Origin: DATKCF01 sp035513345
GTDB taxonomy: Bacteria; Gemmatimonadota; Gemmatimonadetes; Longimicrobiales; RSA9
Length of the DNA stretch: 64,000 nt
NCBI GenBank assembly: GCA_035513345.1
Contig: DATKCF010000059.1
Location: 1-64,000 of the forward strand
Direction of reading: 5' to 3'
The notes below the pieces were generated by a model. That model worked only from the letters and a program-made list of their open reading frames with translations, was not told the DNA's origin and ran no database searches. The position numbers and the translations under genes are program-made. Shown in pieces: positions 1-8,381 of this stretch. The stretch's first letter is position 1. Each line of letters starts with the position of its first letter.

Positions 1-119
1 ACCACCACACCGCCGGGCAACTCCAGCTCCGGCGAGTCCGCCAGATGGTGAAGGATCATCTCCGTGATGTCGAACGCGTGTGTCTCCGGCTCCTGCGTGA
101 GCCGCACCAGACCCGCCAT
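1..119 (-). CDS. atpB: ATP synthase F0 subunit a, N-terminal fragment
   Basis: Only the first 39 codons are inside the window; the gene runs off the left edge. The protein starts MAGLVRLTQEPETHAFDITE and continues with a segment containing MILHHLADSPELELP, which resembles the start of subunit a, the membrane proton-channel subunit of F0. The ATG shares one base with the stop codon of the AtpI-like gene upstream, so the two are probably translationally coupled. The order atpZ, AtpI-like, atpB is the usual head of an F0F1 ATP synthase operon, which supports the call more than the short peptide alone. Confidence 0.72.
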   Translation of the reverse strand, partial: MAGLVRLTQEPETHAFDITEMILHHLADSPELELPGGVV

Positions 120-484
120 CATCCCGTCGATCGACCTTTCCGCAAGAACAGGGGCTCCACCAACACCATCACGAATACGAACGCCACAAGACTCACCAGC
201 GTCACCGTTGGCGACGGCGTTCCTCGCCGAGTGACCCAGAACGCCACCACGCCGACCGCCGCAAAGCGCAGCACGATCCCGCCCAGCCACGCCATCATGA
301 ACAGATCCGTACGGTCCTTCACCCACACCAGCAAGGCGAATGCAACCGCCTGGATCCCCCACGCCACCACCGCCGACAGCAACACCGCCCGCACCGTCTC
401 ACCCGACCCCACAACCAGCGCCGCCGTCACTCCGCCCAGCCCGATCAGCAGCGCCAGGCCGGCGTATGCTGCCCAATTCCTCAT
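119..484 (-). CDS. AtpI-like ATP synthase assembly membrane protein
   Basis: This 121-residue, very hydrophobic protein starts MRNWAAYAGLALLIGLGG and appears to have four membrane helices (about residues 3-25, 30-50, 58-80 and 88-112), ending in a short basic tail. Size, topology and position between atpZ and atpB fit the AtpI/ATP synthase protein I group, which helps assemble the c-ring. Sequence identity to AtpI is not strong by eye, so the call leans on context. The ATG lies in an ATGA overlap with the stop of atpZ. A longer upstream reading frame exists but only duplicates atpZ sequence in another frame. Confidence 0.6.
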   Translation of the reverse strand: MRNWAAYAGLALLIGLGGVTAALVVGSGETVRAVLLSAVVAWGIQAVAFALLVWVKDRTDLFMMAWLGGIVLRFAAVGVVAFWVTRRGTPSPTVTLVSLVAFVFVMVLVEPLFLRKGRSTG

Positions 485-738
485 GGCCGCTTGAAACCGT
501 CTTCGGAAGAGCCGGCCCGCCCACCGTCGCCGCCAGACAGCGTCCGGATCATCCAGTAGAACCCCGCCGCCGCGCCCACGAACGCTCCGATCAGCACGCC
601 GAGCGATCGACTGCCAAGCCGTTCTCCAACCCACTCCCCAGCCAGCGTGAACACCAGTGTGCTCGCCGCCAACGTCAGCCCGACGCCCATGTAGCGCCCG
701 ACCGGTACGGCCGCCGATTCGTCTTTCCGCAGGCCCAT
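481..738 (-). CDS. atpZ: AtpZ/AtpI-family F0F1 ATPase accessory protein
   Basis: An 85-residue protein with two predicted membrane helices (about residues 14-37 and 45-68), separated by a short loop containing GEWVGERLGSRSLG, and a charged tail. This two-helix, glycine-rich plan is that of AtpZ, a small accessory protein encoded ahead of F0 genes. The ATG is preceded at proper spacing by GGAGG. It is the first gene of the leftward atp operon and is expressed from the promoter at 820-848. Confidence 0.7.
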   Translation of the reverse strand: MGLRKDESAAVPVGRYMGVGLTLAASTLVFTLAGEWVGERLGSRSLGVLIGAFVGAAAGFYWMIRTLSGGDGGRAGSSEDGFKRP

Positions 739-819
739 TTTGCGCCTCCGTCATCGCGGATCAGACGGGCGCGCGCTCGCCCGCGCGGGCGGTCGTGCGC
801 ACTCGTCAGGCGGCGCGTA

Positions 820-848
820 ACAATACCCGCTTGTGAAATTTTTCGCAA
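820..848 (-). promoter_or_regulatory. Sigma-70-type promoter of the atp operon
   Basis: On the minus strand a -35 hexamer TTGCGA (848-843) and a -10 hexamer TATTGT (825-820) are separated by exactly 17 bases. Transcription would start near 813, about 75 bases before the atpZ ATG at 738. The match is four of six at each hexamer, with ideal spacing in an otherwise very GC-rich stretch. Confidence 0.6.
831..848. promoter_or_regulatory. Rex-like redox operator overlapping the atp promoter
   Basis: The plus strand reads TTGTGAAATTTTTCGCAA, an 18-base near-perfect palindrome that differs from the classical Rex operator pattern (TTGTGAAA then TTTCACAA) essentially at one position of the right half. 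It covers the -35 hexamer of the atp promoter, where a repressor would block polymerase. Rex family repressors sense NADH/NAD+ and commonly control respiratory and ATP synthase genes. The site is seen in the sequence; the regulator is not encoded here, so Rex binding is inferred. Confidence 0.55.
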
Positions 849-952
849 GCTCCCCGCTTGACGCTCCGCAACCGTGCCGAATATGTTGCTTCGTCTGTGC
901 CCCGCCGGCGATACCCGCCGCCGCAACGCACAACCCGACCGCGACTTAGGAC

Positions 953-1435
953 TTGTCGATCAAACCTTTCCCGAAGAACCTGCGGCCTGCTCTGAGCGGC
1001 CTTGCGTGCGCACTGACGCTCGTTACGGGCTGTGGCGATGCGGAACCGCGGGAGGCTGGCGGAGCCGGAACGGCGAGGGGCGAAGTCATGGCGCTGGTAC
1101 CGACGCTGTCGGTCATGGTGACAGGGGATTCGGTTCGATTCACCTTGCGTGTAGCGAACAACGGCGCATCGGGTGTGGACCTCACGTTCGGCAGCGGTCA
1201 GCGGTACGATTTCGTGGTGAGCGACGTGGAGGGCGTGGAGATCTGGCGGTGGTCTGCGGACCGGATGTTCACGCAGTCGGTTGGCGAGGAGCATCTTGGA
1301 GCGAGCACGGTGCTGGAGTATGGCGAGTCGTGGGATCCGGGCGGTCGCGAGGGCGTATTTCGTGCGATCGGTCGGCTGATGTCGAGCAACCATCCGATCG
1401 AGCTCGAGACGGAGTTCGAGCTGGGCGGCGGTTAA
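953..1435 (+). CDS. Lipoprotein with BsuPI-like domain
   Basis: A 160-residue exported protein. Residues 1-27 form a signal peptide ending in a lipobox (LVTGC, with Cys27 the likely lipidated residue). Residues about 50-150 read as a beta-rich domain containing FTLRVANNGASGVDLTFGSG and later ILEY-type and SWDPG segments, the pattern of the BsuPI (intracellular proteinase inhibitor) fold, which in Gram-negative lipoproteins has no fixed function. The start is a TTG preceded by TTAGGA; no ATG allows the signal peptide. The 214-base gap to atpZ carries the divergent atp promoter. It lies 25 bases upstream of the MoxR ATPase gene and may be co-transcribed with it. Confidence 0.65.
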   Translation: MSIKPFPKNLRPALSGLACALTLVTGCGDAEPREAGGAGTARGEVMALVPTLSVMVTGDSVRFTLRVANNGASGVDLTFGSGQRYDFVVSDVEGVEIWRWSADRMFTQSVGEEHLGASTVLEYGESWDPGGREGVFRAIGRLMSSNHPIELETEFELGGG

Positions 1436-1460
1436 GGCGGCATCGAGGGAGGAGCCGGGG

Positions 1461-2483
1461 ATGGAAGCAAGGATACGGGGCGACGCGCCGGTGGACGACG
1501 AAGTCGGGCTGCTGGATCGATTGACGGCGGTGCGATCGGCGCTGGAATCGGAGATCGGTCGTCGAGTGATCGGTCAGCATGAGATTGTGGAGGGGTTGCT
1601 GACGGCGCTGCTCGCTGATGGGCACGCGTTGCTGGTGGGTGTACCGGGGCTGGCGAAGACGCTGCTGGTTTCTACGCTGGCGGAGGCGCTGGACCTGCGG
1701 TTCAGTCGGATCCAGTTCACGCCGGACCTGATGCCGACTGACATCACGGGGACGGAGGTATTGGAGGAGGACCGTTCGACGGGCAAGCGGCTGTTCCGGT
1801 TCGTGCGGGGCCCTGTGTTCGCGAACGTGATTCTGGCGGACGAGATCAACCGGACGCCGCCGAAGACGCAGGCGGCGTTGTTGCAGGCGATGCAGGAGCG
1901 GGCGGTGACGGCGGCAGGCGAGACGATGACACTGGACCGTCCGTTCTTCGTTCTTGCGACGCAGAATCCGATCGAGCAGGAAGGCACGTATCCGCTGCCG
2001 GAGGCGCAGCTCGACCGGTTCATGCTGGAGCTGCGAATCGGGTATCCGACGAGGGCCGAGGAGGAGCGTATCGCGATGGAGACGACGGGAGCGGAGGAAT
2101 CGGAGATCCGTCCAGTCGTTGATGCGGAGGAGCTGTTGCGGCTGCAGAAGCTTGTTCGGCGTGTGCCGGCGCCGCCGTCGCTGGTGAGCCTGGCGGTCCG
2201 GCTGGCGAGGTCTACGCGGCCGGATGACGACGAGTCGCCGGAGATGACGCGGCGGTACGTGAGCTGGGGCGCGGGTCCACGGGCGTCGCAGTACCTGGTG
2301 CTTGGAGCGAAAGCTCGTGCGGCGATGGCGGGTCGTGGTGTGCCGAATTTCGACGATGTCCGTGCGATCGCACCGGCGGTGCTTCGGCACCGTGTCGTGA
2401 CGAATTTCCAGGCGGAGGCGGACGGCAGGACGACGGGCGACCTCGTCGACGAGCTGATCCAGGCGAGCCGGAAATGGACGTAG
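1461..2483 (+). CDS. MoxR-family AAA+ ATPase
   Basis: A 340-residue AAA+ ATPase of the MoxR group, chaperone-like ATPases that help assemble or activate partner complexes. Visible motifs are Walker A GVPGLAKT (residues 60-67), Walker B ILADE (124-128) followed by INRTPPKTQAALLQAM, and sensor 1 VLATQNPIEQEGTYPLPEAQ, all characteristic of MoxR. The C-terminal lid follows (about 240-335). MoxR genes usually sit with DUF58 and VWA-domain genes; none is present here, so its partner is unknown. The next gene encodes a CorC-like membrane protein. ATG start with a GGAG-type ribosome-binding site. Confidence 0.9.
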   Translation: MEARIRGDAPVDDEVGLLDRLTAVRSALESEIGRRVIGQHEIVEGLLTALLADGHALLVGVPGLAKTLLVSTLAEALDLRFSRIQFTPDLMPTDITGTEVLEEDRSTGKRLFRFVRGPVFANVILADEINRTPPKTQAALLQAMQERAVTAAGETMTLDRPFFVLATQNPIEQEGTYPLPEAQLDRFMLELRIGYPTRAEEERIAMETTGAEESEIRPVVDAEELLRLQKLVRRVPAPPSLVSLAVRLARSTRPDDDESPEMTRRYVSWGAGPRASQYLVLGAKARAAMAGRGVPNFDDVRAIAPAVLRHRVVTNFQAEADGRTTGDLVDELIQASRKWT

Positions 2484-2523
2484 ACCGAAGTAGACGCCGC
2501 GCTCCGGGCGCGGGACCCCCCAG

Positions 2524-3861
2524 GTGACGCCTGTGATCGTCGTTCTGGTAGCGGCAGCGATTCTGGCGTCCGCATTCTTCACGGCGGCCGAGCTGGCGAT
2601 ATTCGCTGCGGCCGAATCGAGGATCCGCTCTCTCACGGACGACGGAGTCCGCGGCAGCGGCGCGCTGTCGAGTCTGCGGACGAAACCGGCGCGCGTGCTT
2701 GTCCTGCTTCGGCTGGCCGATGCCTTCGCGGACGTAGCGGCGGGCGGACTGGTCGTGTACTACGCGTATGCGCGCTGGGACGCTGTATGGTTGGCGCTGG
2801 CGCTCGGCCTCGTAGCATTGCTGATCGTCTACCTGGGCGAACTGATTCCGATCGGTCTGGCCGCGAATCACGGATTGCGGTTCGCCCTGCTGATCGCGCC
2901 GGTGCTGGTGGTGATCACGCGGATCCTCGGCGCTCCGCTCGACCTGGTCGCGCGACTGTCACGGGTGGCTTCGACGCGATCGAGCGTCAACGCCGTCGGC
3001 GGCATGGAGCCCGATATCCGGCATCTGACGGCGCTCGGTCACAGGCCGACGCTCGGCGATCCGGAGCGTGAGCTGATCGAGCGCGCGTCGCGTCTCGATG
3101 ACGCCAAGGTGTGGGACATCATGACGCCGCGCGTGGACATCTTCGCGTGGCGTGATGACCAGGTTTTGCGCGATCTCGTGCCGCAGCTCGGCGCAGTCCG
3201 ATATTCGCGCGTACCGGTGTACCGCGACACGATCGACAACATCACGGGCGTGCTTTACCTGCGTGACGCGTATCAGGCGCTGGTGAGCGGACAGCGTGAC
3301 GTGACGTTGCTCGCGCTCGTGCGTGAGCCACTCATGGTGCCCGGTTCGGTGCCGGTGATGAAGCTGATGCGCGACTTTCAGGCGCGACGCATCCATCTTG
3401 CGATCGTCGTGGACGAGTACGGCGGTACGGACGGCCTGGTCACGCTGGAGGATGTGCTCGAGGAACTGGTCGGCGAGATCGAGGATGAAACGGATCTCAC
3501 GGAGGATGCGATCACGCGGGTCACGCGCAACGAGATCATCGCGGCGGGTGATGCCGACCTGCGCGAGATCAACCACTACTTCAACACGGCGTTCCCGCAG
3601 CTCGAGCATCGTACGTTCAACGGGTACCTGCTCGAGGAGCTTGACCGGGTTCCGGCAAAAGGCGAGCGGTTCACGCTCGAGGGCGTGATGGTCGAGATCC
3701 TCGACGCTACTGACACACAGGTCGTGCGGGTCCGCCTCAAGCGGCTCGGCTCCGGCGTGGATGGCGCGGCACCGTCCGGCGAGGCGGTTCAGCCCGCACG
3801 CGCGTCGGTCCGTGATGGCGATGCGGGGTCCGCGCCGACGACGGGCAACGCGGCGCCCTGA
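2524..3861 (+). CDS. CNNM/CorC-type membrane transporter with CBS domains
   Basis: A 445-residue integral membrane protein of the CNNM/CorC (formerly 'hemolysin C') family, implicated in Mg2+ or other divalent-cation export. Residues 1-140 form the DUF21 membrane module with about four helices; residues about 195-310 form the CBS pair, including DIMTPRVDIFAWRDD and VVDEYGGTDGLVTLEDVLEE; residues about 335-425 form the CorC/HlyC C-terminal domain (LREINHYFNTAFPQLE). The last 25 residues are a low-complexity tail. The start is GTG. The gene lies in a rightward run between the MoxR ATPase and threonine dehydratase genes. Confidence 0.88.
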   Translation: MTPVIVVLVAAAILASAFFTAAELAIFAAAESRIRSLTDDGVRGSGALSSLRTKPARVLVLLRLADAFADVAAGGLVVYYAYARWDAVWLALALGLVALLIVYLGELIPIGLAANHGLRFALLIAPVLVVITRILGAPLDLVARLSRVASTRSSVNAVGGMEPDIRHLTALGHRPTLGDPERELIERASRLDDAKVWDIMTPRVDIFAWRDDQVLRDLVPQLGAVRYSRVPVYRDTIDNITGVLYLRDAYQALVSGQRDVTLLALVREPLMVPGSVPVMKLMRDFQARRIHLAIVVDEYGGTDGLVTLEDVLEELVGEIEDETDLTEDAITRVTRNEIIAAGDADLREINHYFNTAFPQLEHRTFNGYLLEELDRVPAKGERFTLEGVMVEILDATDTQVVRVRLKRLGSGVDGAAPSGEAVQPARASVRDGDAGSAPTTGNAAP

Positions 3862-3890
3862 AAGCCGGCCGGGTCAAGGAACCGACATCC

Positions 3891-4850
3891 GTGGAAGAGA
3901 CCAACCGGCTCACAGTGGCCGATGTCGCGGCAGCTCGTGACCGCATTGCGGGCCAGGTGTGGCAGACGCCGACCGAGCGGTCGAGCTGGCTGAGCGATCT
4001 CGTCGGCACTGCCGTTCATCTGAAGTTCGAGTGCTGGCAGCGCACGGGCTCGTTCAAGGTGCGCGGCGCGTTCAACGCGATCGCCCTGCTCGAGCGCACG
4101 CGACGGGCCAGCGGCATCGTGACTGCGTCGGCGGGCAACCACGGGCAGGCGGTCGCGCTGGCGGCATCGCGCGCTGGCATACCCTGCCGCGTTTTCGTGC
4201 CGACGGACGCGCCCGAAACGAAGAAGTCACGGATCCGTGATTTCGGCGCGGGCCTTGACGACGGCTACACCTCGTATGACGAAGCGGAGGACGCGGCGAT
4301 CGAGCATGCGTCCTCGCGCGGGCTCTTCTTCCTGCACGCCTTCAATGATCCGGCGGTAGTTGCCGGGCAAGGCACGGTCGGCCTCGAGATCACGGAGCAG
4401 GTGCCGGGCGTACGCACGATCGTGGTACCGGTGGGTGGCGGCGGCCTGGTGTCGGGCATCGGCCTTTCGGTCGAGGGCCGCGGCATCCGCATCAGAGGTG
4501 TGCAGAGCGAACGGACCCGCAACATGCACGATGCGCTGGCTGCCGGCCGCGTCGTCGATGTGCCGGTCGTTCCTACGCTGGCGGACGGACTGGCTGGCCG
4601 AACGGACTGGATCAGCGTGGAACGTGTCGCGCGCTGGGCCAATGGCGTTTCGCTGGTCGCCGAGGCAACGATCGCGGAAGCGATACGCGGTCTCTTCACG
4701 CATCACGGCGCTGTCGCGGAAGGCGCGGGCGCGGTGGGTGTTGCCGCATTGCTCGGCGGCTCGATGGAGGTCGACGGGCCCGTCGTCGTGGTAATAAGCG
4801 GCCGCAATATCGATCCGGACCGCCTGGCACGTATCCTGAAAAACGAATGA
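3891..4850 (+). CDS. PLP-dependent threonine/serine dehydratase
   Basis: A 319-residue fold-type II pyridoxal-phosphate enzyme that deaminates threonine (to 2-oxobutyrate) or serine (to pyruvate). The PLP lysine is Lys56 in TGSFKVRGAFNA, the phosphate-binding glycine loop is VPVGGGGLVSG, and ASAGNHGQAVA binds the substrate carboxylate. It lacks the C-terminal ACT regulatory region of biosynthetic IlvA, so it resembles catabolic or racemase-like short forms (TdcB, serine racemase). Substrate choice cannot be settled from sequence. GTG start; the next gene begins 7 bases after its stop. Confidence 0.85.
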   Translation: MEETNRLTVADVAAARDRIAGQVWQTPTERSSWLSDLVGTAVHLKFECWQRTGSFKVRGAFNAIALLERTRRASGIVTASAGNHGQAVALAASRAGIPCRVFVPTDAPETKKSRIRDFGAGLDDGYTSYDEAEDAAIEHASSRGLFFLHAFNDPAVVAGQGTVGLEITEQVPGVRTIVVPVGGGGLVSGIGLSVEGRGIRIRGVQSERTRNMHDALAAGRVVDVPVVPTLADGLAGRTDWISVERVARWANGVSLVAEATIAEAIRGLFTHHGAVAEGAGAVGVAALLGGSMEVDGPVVVVISGRNIDPDRLARILKNE

Positions 4851-4857
4851 CTGCGCA

Positions 4858-5409
4858 ATGGCGATCATCATCCCGTTCGAGGGCGTGACGCCCCGCATCG
4901 ACCCGACGGCGTTCGTGGCGCCGACCGCAGTGCTGATCGGCAATGTGGAAGTCGGCGCGCACGCGAGTATCTGGTTTGGCGCGGTCCTGCGTGCTGACCA
5001 TCCTGACCACGGCATAAAGGTGGGCGCACGCGCCAGCGTGCAGGACAACTGCGTTCTGCACGTGAGTGCGCGCGGCCCGACGCTCGTGGGCGAGGAAGCG
5101 ACGATCGGCCACGGCGCGGTGTTCGAGAGCTGCGAGATCGGGCGCAGCGCGCTGGTCGGCATGAACGCGGTGATCCTGCACGGCGCCGTGATCGGCGAAG
5201 CGGCGCTGGTCGCGGCACTGAGCGTCGTGCCCGAGAACATGATCGTAGCGCCGCGCACTCTTGTTGCGGGCGCGCCGGCCCGGGTCCGTCGCGAGCTGAC
5301 CGGTGATGCCGCGGACTGGGTGCGAACGAGCGCTCAGCATTACGTCGACCTTGCGGCGCAGTACCGGGACCAGCGTATCGGCGAACCGTCGAGCGACCCG
5401 CATCGATGA
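4858..5409 (+). CDS. Gamma-carbonic-anhydrase-like hexapeptide protein
   Basis: A 183-residue left-handed beta-helix protein of the YrdA/PaaY gamma-carbonic anhydrase group, built of hexapeptide repeats such as IGNVEVGAHASIWFGAVLRAD. In active members three histidines bind the metal. Here His68 (DNCVLH) and His85 (IGHGAVF) are present, but the third ligand, in the usual LHGC context, is replaced: the sequence reads FESC with Glu90. It may use an altered metal site or be non-catalytic. Residues 150-183 form a helical tail that packs on the trimer in relatives. It overlaps the thiO start by four bases, which implies co-translation. Confidence 0.82.
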   Translation: MAIIIPFEGVTPRIDPTAFVAPTAVLIGNVEVGAHASIWFGAVLRADHPDHGIKVGARASVQDNCVLHVSARGPTLVGEEATIGHGAVFESCEIGRSALVGMNAVILHGAVIGEAALVAALSVVPENMIVAPRTLVAGAPARVRRELTGDAADWVRTSAQHYVDLAAQYRDQRIGEPSSDPHR

Positions 5410-6521
5410 AGGTGTCCTCGCCGGACGTGGTCGTGATCGGTGGCGGCGTGATCGGCTGTGTTGTTGCCCGGCAGATCGCCGCGCGCGGTGTCACTGTCAC
5501 GCTTCTCGAGCGTGACGTGCCGGGCCGCGCGGCCACCTGGGCAGCGGGCGGAATGCTGTCGCCGCTGGGCGAAGCCGGTGACGACCCCGCGTTCCTCGAC
5601 CTTGCCGTTCACAGCCTCGACCGCTATCCGCAGTTCGTTTCCGAAGTCACGGCGCAGAGCGGGATCGATGTGGAGTACATGCCAGCCGGCAAGCTTCACA
5701 TCGCGTTCGGCGGTGACCACGCCGAGCTGCGCGATCTGCTCGAACGCGGGCACGGCTTCGGCGTTCAGTCACTCACAGGTGATGAGGCGCGCGCGCTCGA
5801 ACCATCGCTCGGACCCGACATCGACGCCGCGGTGCTTGTCGGTCGCGATCATCGCGTGAACAACCGGCTCCTCGGTGTGGCTGCGTGGAAGGCCGCCGAA
5901 GCCACGGGCGTCCGCGTGTTGTGCGATTCGGCCGCTGTCTCCCTCGACGTCGACACCCGGTTCCGCTCGGTGCGGCTCGCCGATGGCACCACGATAGCCG
6001 CGGACGCAGTCGTCATTGCGGCCGGCGCATGGAGCGGCCGCATCACCGGGCTGCCGCGCGCGCTGCCGATCGAACCCGTGCGCGGCCAGATGCTCGCCGT
6101 TGCGCTCGCCAACGGTGAGCCGCCGCTCGAGCGCACCATCCACGCGCCTGGTTGCTACCTGATCCCCCGTGAGGAAGGCAGCATCGTGATCGGCGCAACG
6201 TCCGAGCGCGCCGGCTTCGAGCCGGGCCCCACGCCGGGCGGTATCGCGGGCCTCGCGCTTGCAGCCTTCACCACTGTACCCGCCATCGCCAACGGCCGCA
6301 TGATCGAAACGTGGTCCGGCTTCCGGCCCGGCACGCCTGACGGACTGCCCGTGCTCGGTCCCGACCCGGACATCGACGGGGTCTTCTACGCAACCGGCCA
6401 CTACCGCAATGGAATCCTGCTCGCTCCGATCACCGCGGAGATCCTGTCGGCGTGCGTGGCCGGTGAGGCGCCACCCGTCCCGATCGGACCGTTCCGGCCG
6501 GACCGCTTCGTGAGCAACTGA
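5406..6521 (+). CDS. thiO: Glycine oxidase ThiO-like FAD oxidoreductase
   Basis: A 371-residue FAD-dependent amine oxidase of the DAO family. The dinucleotide motif VVIGGGVIGCVVARQIAARG is at the N-terminus and the C-terminal flavin contact is YATGHYRNGILLAPITAE, the signature of glycine oxidase ThiO. ThiO makes the dehydroglycine used in the thiazole half of thiamin. No other thiazole genes (thiS, thiG) are in the window; the pyrimidine kinase gene thiD lies 2 kb downstream in a separate unit. The ATG overlaps the previous stop in ATGA and its own stop shares one base with the next ATG. Confidence 0.82.
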   Translation: MKVSSPDVVVIGGGVIGCVVARQIAARGVTVTLLERDVPGRAATWAAGGMLSPLGEAGDDPAFLDLAVHSLDRYPQFVSEVTAQSGIDVEYMPAGKLHIAFGGDHAELRDLLERGHGFGVQSLTGDEARALEPSLGPDIDAAVLVGRDHRVNNRLLGVAAWKAAEATGVRVLCDSAAVSLDVDTRFRSVRLADGTTIAADAVVIAAGAWSGRITGLPRALPIEPVRGQMLAVALANGEPPLERTIHAPGCYLIPREEGSIVIGATSERAGFEPGPTPGGIAGLALAAFTTVPAIANGRMIETWSGFRPGTPDGLPVLGPDPDIDGVFYATGHYRNGILLAPITAEILSACVAGEAPPVPIGPFRPDRFVSN

Positions 6522-6781
6522 TGTCAGGCGACGACTCTGCGAACCGCGATCCCGGCGCGCCCGTCCCGTCCGACGCAGACGATGGCACGGCACACGCCGC
6601 CGGCGATGCGTCGCAATCCAACTCCGCGGGTGCGGACCCGGTCGATGACCGCACTGCCGCTAGCGGTGTTCCGGACGTGGATGCGCCCGTATGTGATCTG
6701 TGCGGCGCGCGAATGATCGAACGACACTGCAAGATGGTGTGTCCGCAATGCGGCTACACGCGGGATTGCAGTGATCCGTGA
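6521..6781 (+). CDS. Small zinc-ribbon protein
   Basis: An 86-residue protein. Residues 1-55 are an acidic, Ala/Asp-rich, probably disordered segment. Residues 56-86 contain VCDLCGARMIERHCKMVCPQ and then CGYTRDCSDP, with two CxxC knuckles (Cys58/61 and Cys74/77) that would bind one zinc. The ending CGYTRDCSDP resembles small uncharacterised proteins I recall from several phyla; no function is known to me. Its ATG overlaps the thiO stop by one base, so it ends the rightward operon. Confidence 0.7.
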   Translation: MSGDDSANRDPGAPVPSDADDGTAHAAGDASQSNSAGADPVDDRTAASGVPDVDAPVCDLCGARMIERHCKMVCPQCGYTRDCSDP

Positions 6782-6813
6782 GGCAATCGGCGGCCGGCGC
6801 GAGTGACGAGCCA

Positions 6814-7605
6814 CTAACCGATGCCGAGGATACGCACCATGTACCAGTCCATGATCTGCGGTCCCCATGCGTGCGCGACAGCGCCGCCCATGGCGAGGAA
6901 CGTGCCGAGCGGCAGGTAGGTGCCCATTGGGCGGAGCCTGTTTCTGCGCATCATGACGGGCACGCCGATGGCCAGACCGAGGACCGAGCCAAGCAGCACC
7001 GTGAGGATCGCGCCGCGGATGCCGAGGAACGCGCCGATCATCGCCATCATGTGGATGTCGCCCACGCCGAGCGCCGGTTTCCCGAATGCTTTCTCCGCGC
7101 CCATCTTCAGGGCCCACAGCATGACGTAGCTTCCCAGCGCGCCGATCAGCGCGGACGTCAACGGGAAGCCGCCGGGCACGGCGGCGAGTCCGAGCCCGAT
7201 CCCGGTTCCGCCGAGCGAGAACTGGTCCGGGATGACCATTTCACGCGCGTCGGTCATCGCGATACCGAGCAGCAGCGTGAGGAAGATCGCGGCACTCAGC
7301 GCCTCGACGGAGAGACCGAAGCGGATGGCGGCCGCGGTCCAGACGAGCGCAGTCGCCAGCTCGATGACCGGGTACTGCACCGATATCGGCGCGCCGCACC
7401 TGCGGCATTTCCCGCGCAGCACGATCCAGCTGACGACCGGAATGTTGTCGTACCATGCGACGGTACTGCCGCAGCCGGCGCAGTGCGAACGGGGCCGGAT
7501 GACGGACTGCTCGGCCGGCCATCGATAGATGCAGACGTTGAGGAACGATCCGACGAGCGCGCCGAGCACGAACGCGAACGACCAGATCATCGGGTCCGGC
7601 ATCAT
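6814..7605 (-). CDS. pilD: Type IV prepilin peptidase / N-methyltransferase
   Basis: A 263-residue polytopic aspartic protease that cleaves and N-methylates type IV prepilins and pseudopilins at the inner membrane. The cytoplasmic N-terminal domain has the four zinc cysteines (C42, C45, C67, C70). The catalytic aspartates are Asp119 (AMTDARE) and Asp183 (GVGDIHM, where GxGD is required and Lys is more usual than His after it). About eight membrane helices are predicted. Its likely substrates are the FimT/PilV/PilW-like proteins at 60.7-62.3 kb. The ATG overlaps the stop of the RNA methylase gene upstream. Confidence 0.9.
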   Translation of the reverse strand: MMPDPMIWSFAFVLGALVGSFLNVCIYRWPAEQSVIRPRSHCAGCGSTVAWYDNIPVVSWIVLRGKCRRCGAPISVQYPVIELATALVWTAAAIRFGLSVEALSAAIFLTLLLGIAMTDAREMVIPDQFSLGGTGIGLGLAAVPGGFPLTSALIGALGSYVMLWALKMGAEKAFGKPALGVGDIHMMAMIGAFLGIRGAILTVLLGSVLGLAIGVPVMMRRNRLRPMGTYLPLGTFLAMGGAVAHAWGPQIMDWYMVRILGIG

Positions 7606-8381
7606 TGAGTTCCGGCCGTCAGCAGGTACAGCAGGATACCGGTCGCGACAGCGACGTTGAGCGAATCAGCGCGACCGCGGATCGGCACGGCGACGTGTCG
7701 CCCGGTCCTCTGCCTGACGGCGTCCGAGATGCCGGCGCCTTCATTGCCGGCCACGAGCGCGACGCGGTCGGGGCGGTCCAGCCCAATGGCCGGCTCACCA
7801 CCCGCGTCCGCCGCCCAGATCGCGAAACCCTGCGCACCCAGCCAGTCCAGCGCCGTGGCCGTCTCCGCCTGCACGATCGGCACGCGGAACGCCGCACCCG
7901 CCGCGGCGCGGACCGCTTTCGGATTCCACGGATCGACTGTCCCCGTCATGGCGATTACCAGGTTGACGCCGAACGCGTCGGCGCAGCGCACGAGAGTGCC
8001 GAAGTTACCCGGATCCTGGACCGCGTCCAGCACGAGCGCCACCGCGGCGTCTGGCGGCGTCACCTCCTCGATCGCGATTTCGGGGATCCTCGCCGCGACG
8101 ACCACGTCCTGAGGCGAGTCGGTGGCCGCGATGCGGCCCAGCTCCGCCTCCGTCGCACGACGTACCTCAGTGAGCGTCGACAGCGTTGCGAGCAATGCCT
8201 CACCGCGCGGAGTACGATCGAGACCGGGGCCCGCGACGGCAAGTTCGATCGCCATCGCCGACTCCGCCAGATCTTCGACCACGCGCACGCCTTCGGCAAG
8301 GAACAGCCCGCGTTCCTCACGTGAGGACCGGCGCCGCAACCCGTGCAACAACCGCTCTTCCACCCGGCTCAGGCCGCTCAC
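7602..8381 (-). CDS. TrmH/SpoU-family RNA 2'-O-methyltransferase
   Basis: A 259-residue SPOUT methyltransferase. Residues 1-90 form the substrate-binding L30e-like domain and residues about 100-259 the knotted catalytic domain, with VLDAVQDPGNFGTLVRCADA (motif 1), VAGNEGAGIS (motif 2) and PIRGRADSLNVAVATGILLY (motif 3). It would transfer a methyl from S-adenosylmethionine to a 2'-hydroxyl of rRNA or tRNA; the exact nucleotide cannot be told. GTG start. It is the first gene of a two-gene unit with the prepilin peptidase gene, and diverges from thiD across 173 bases in which I see no convincing promoter. Confidence 0.88.
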   Translation of the reverse strand: MSGLSRVEERLLHGLRRRSSREERGLFLAEGVRVVEDLAESAMAIELAVAGPGLDRTPRGEALLATLSTLTEVRRATEAELGRIAATDSPQDVVVAARIPEIAIEEVTPPDAAVALVLDAVQDPGNFGTLVRCADAFGVNLVIAMTGTVDPWNPKAVRAAAGAAFRVPIVQAETATALDWLGAQGFAIWAADAGGEPAIGLDRPDRVALVAGNEGAGISDAVRQRTGRHVAVPIRGRADSLNVAVATGILLYLLTAGTQ

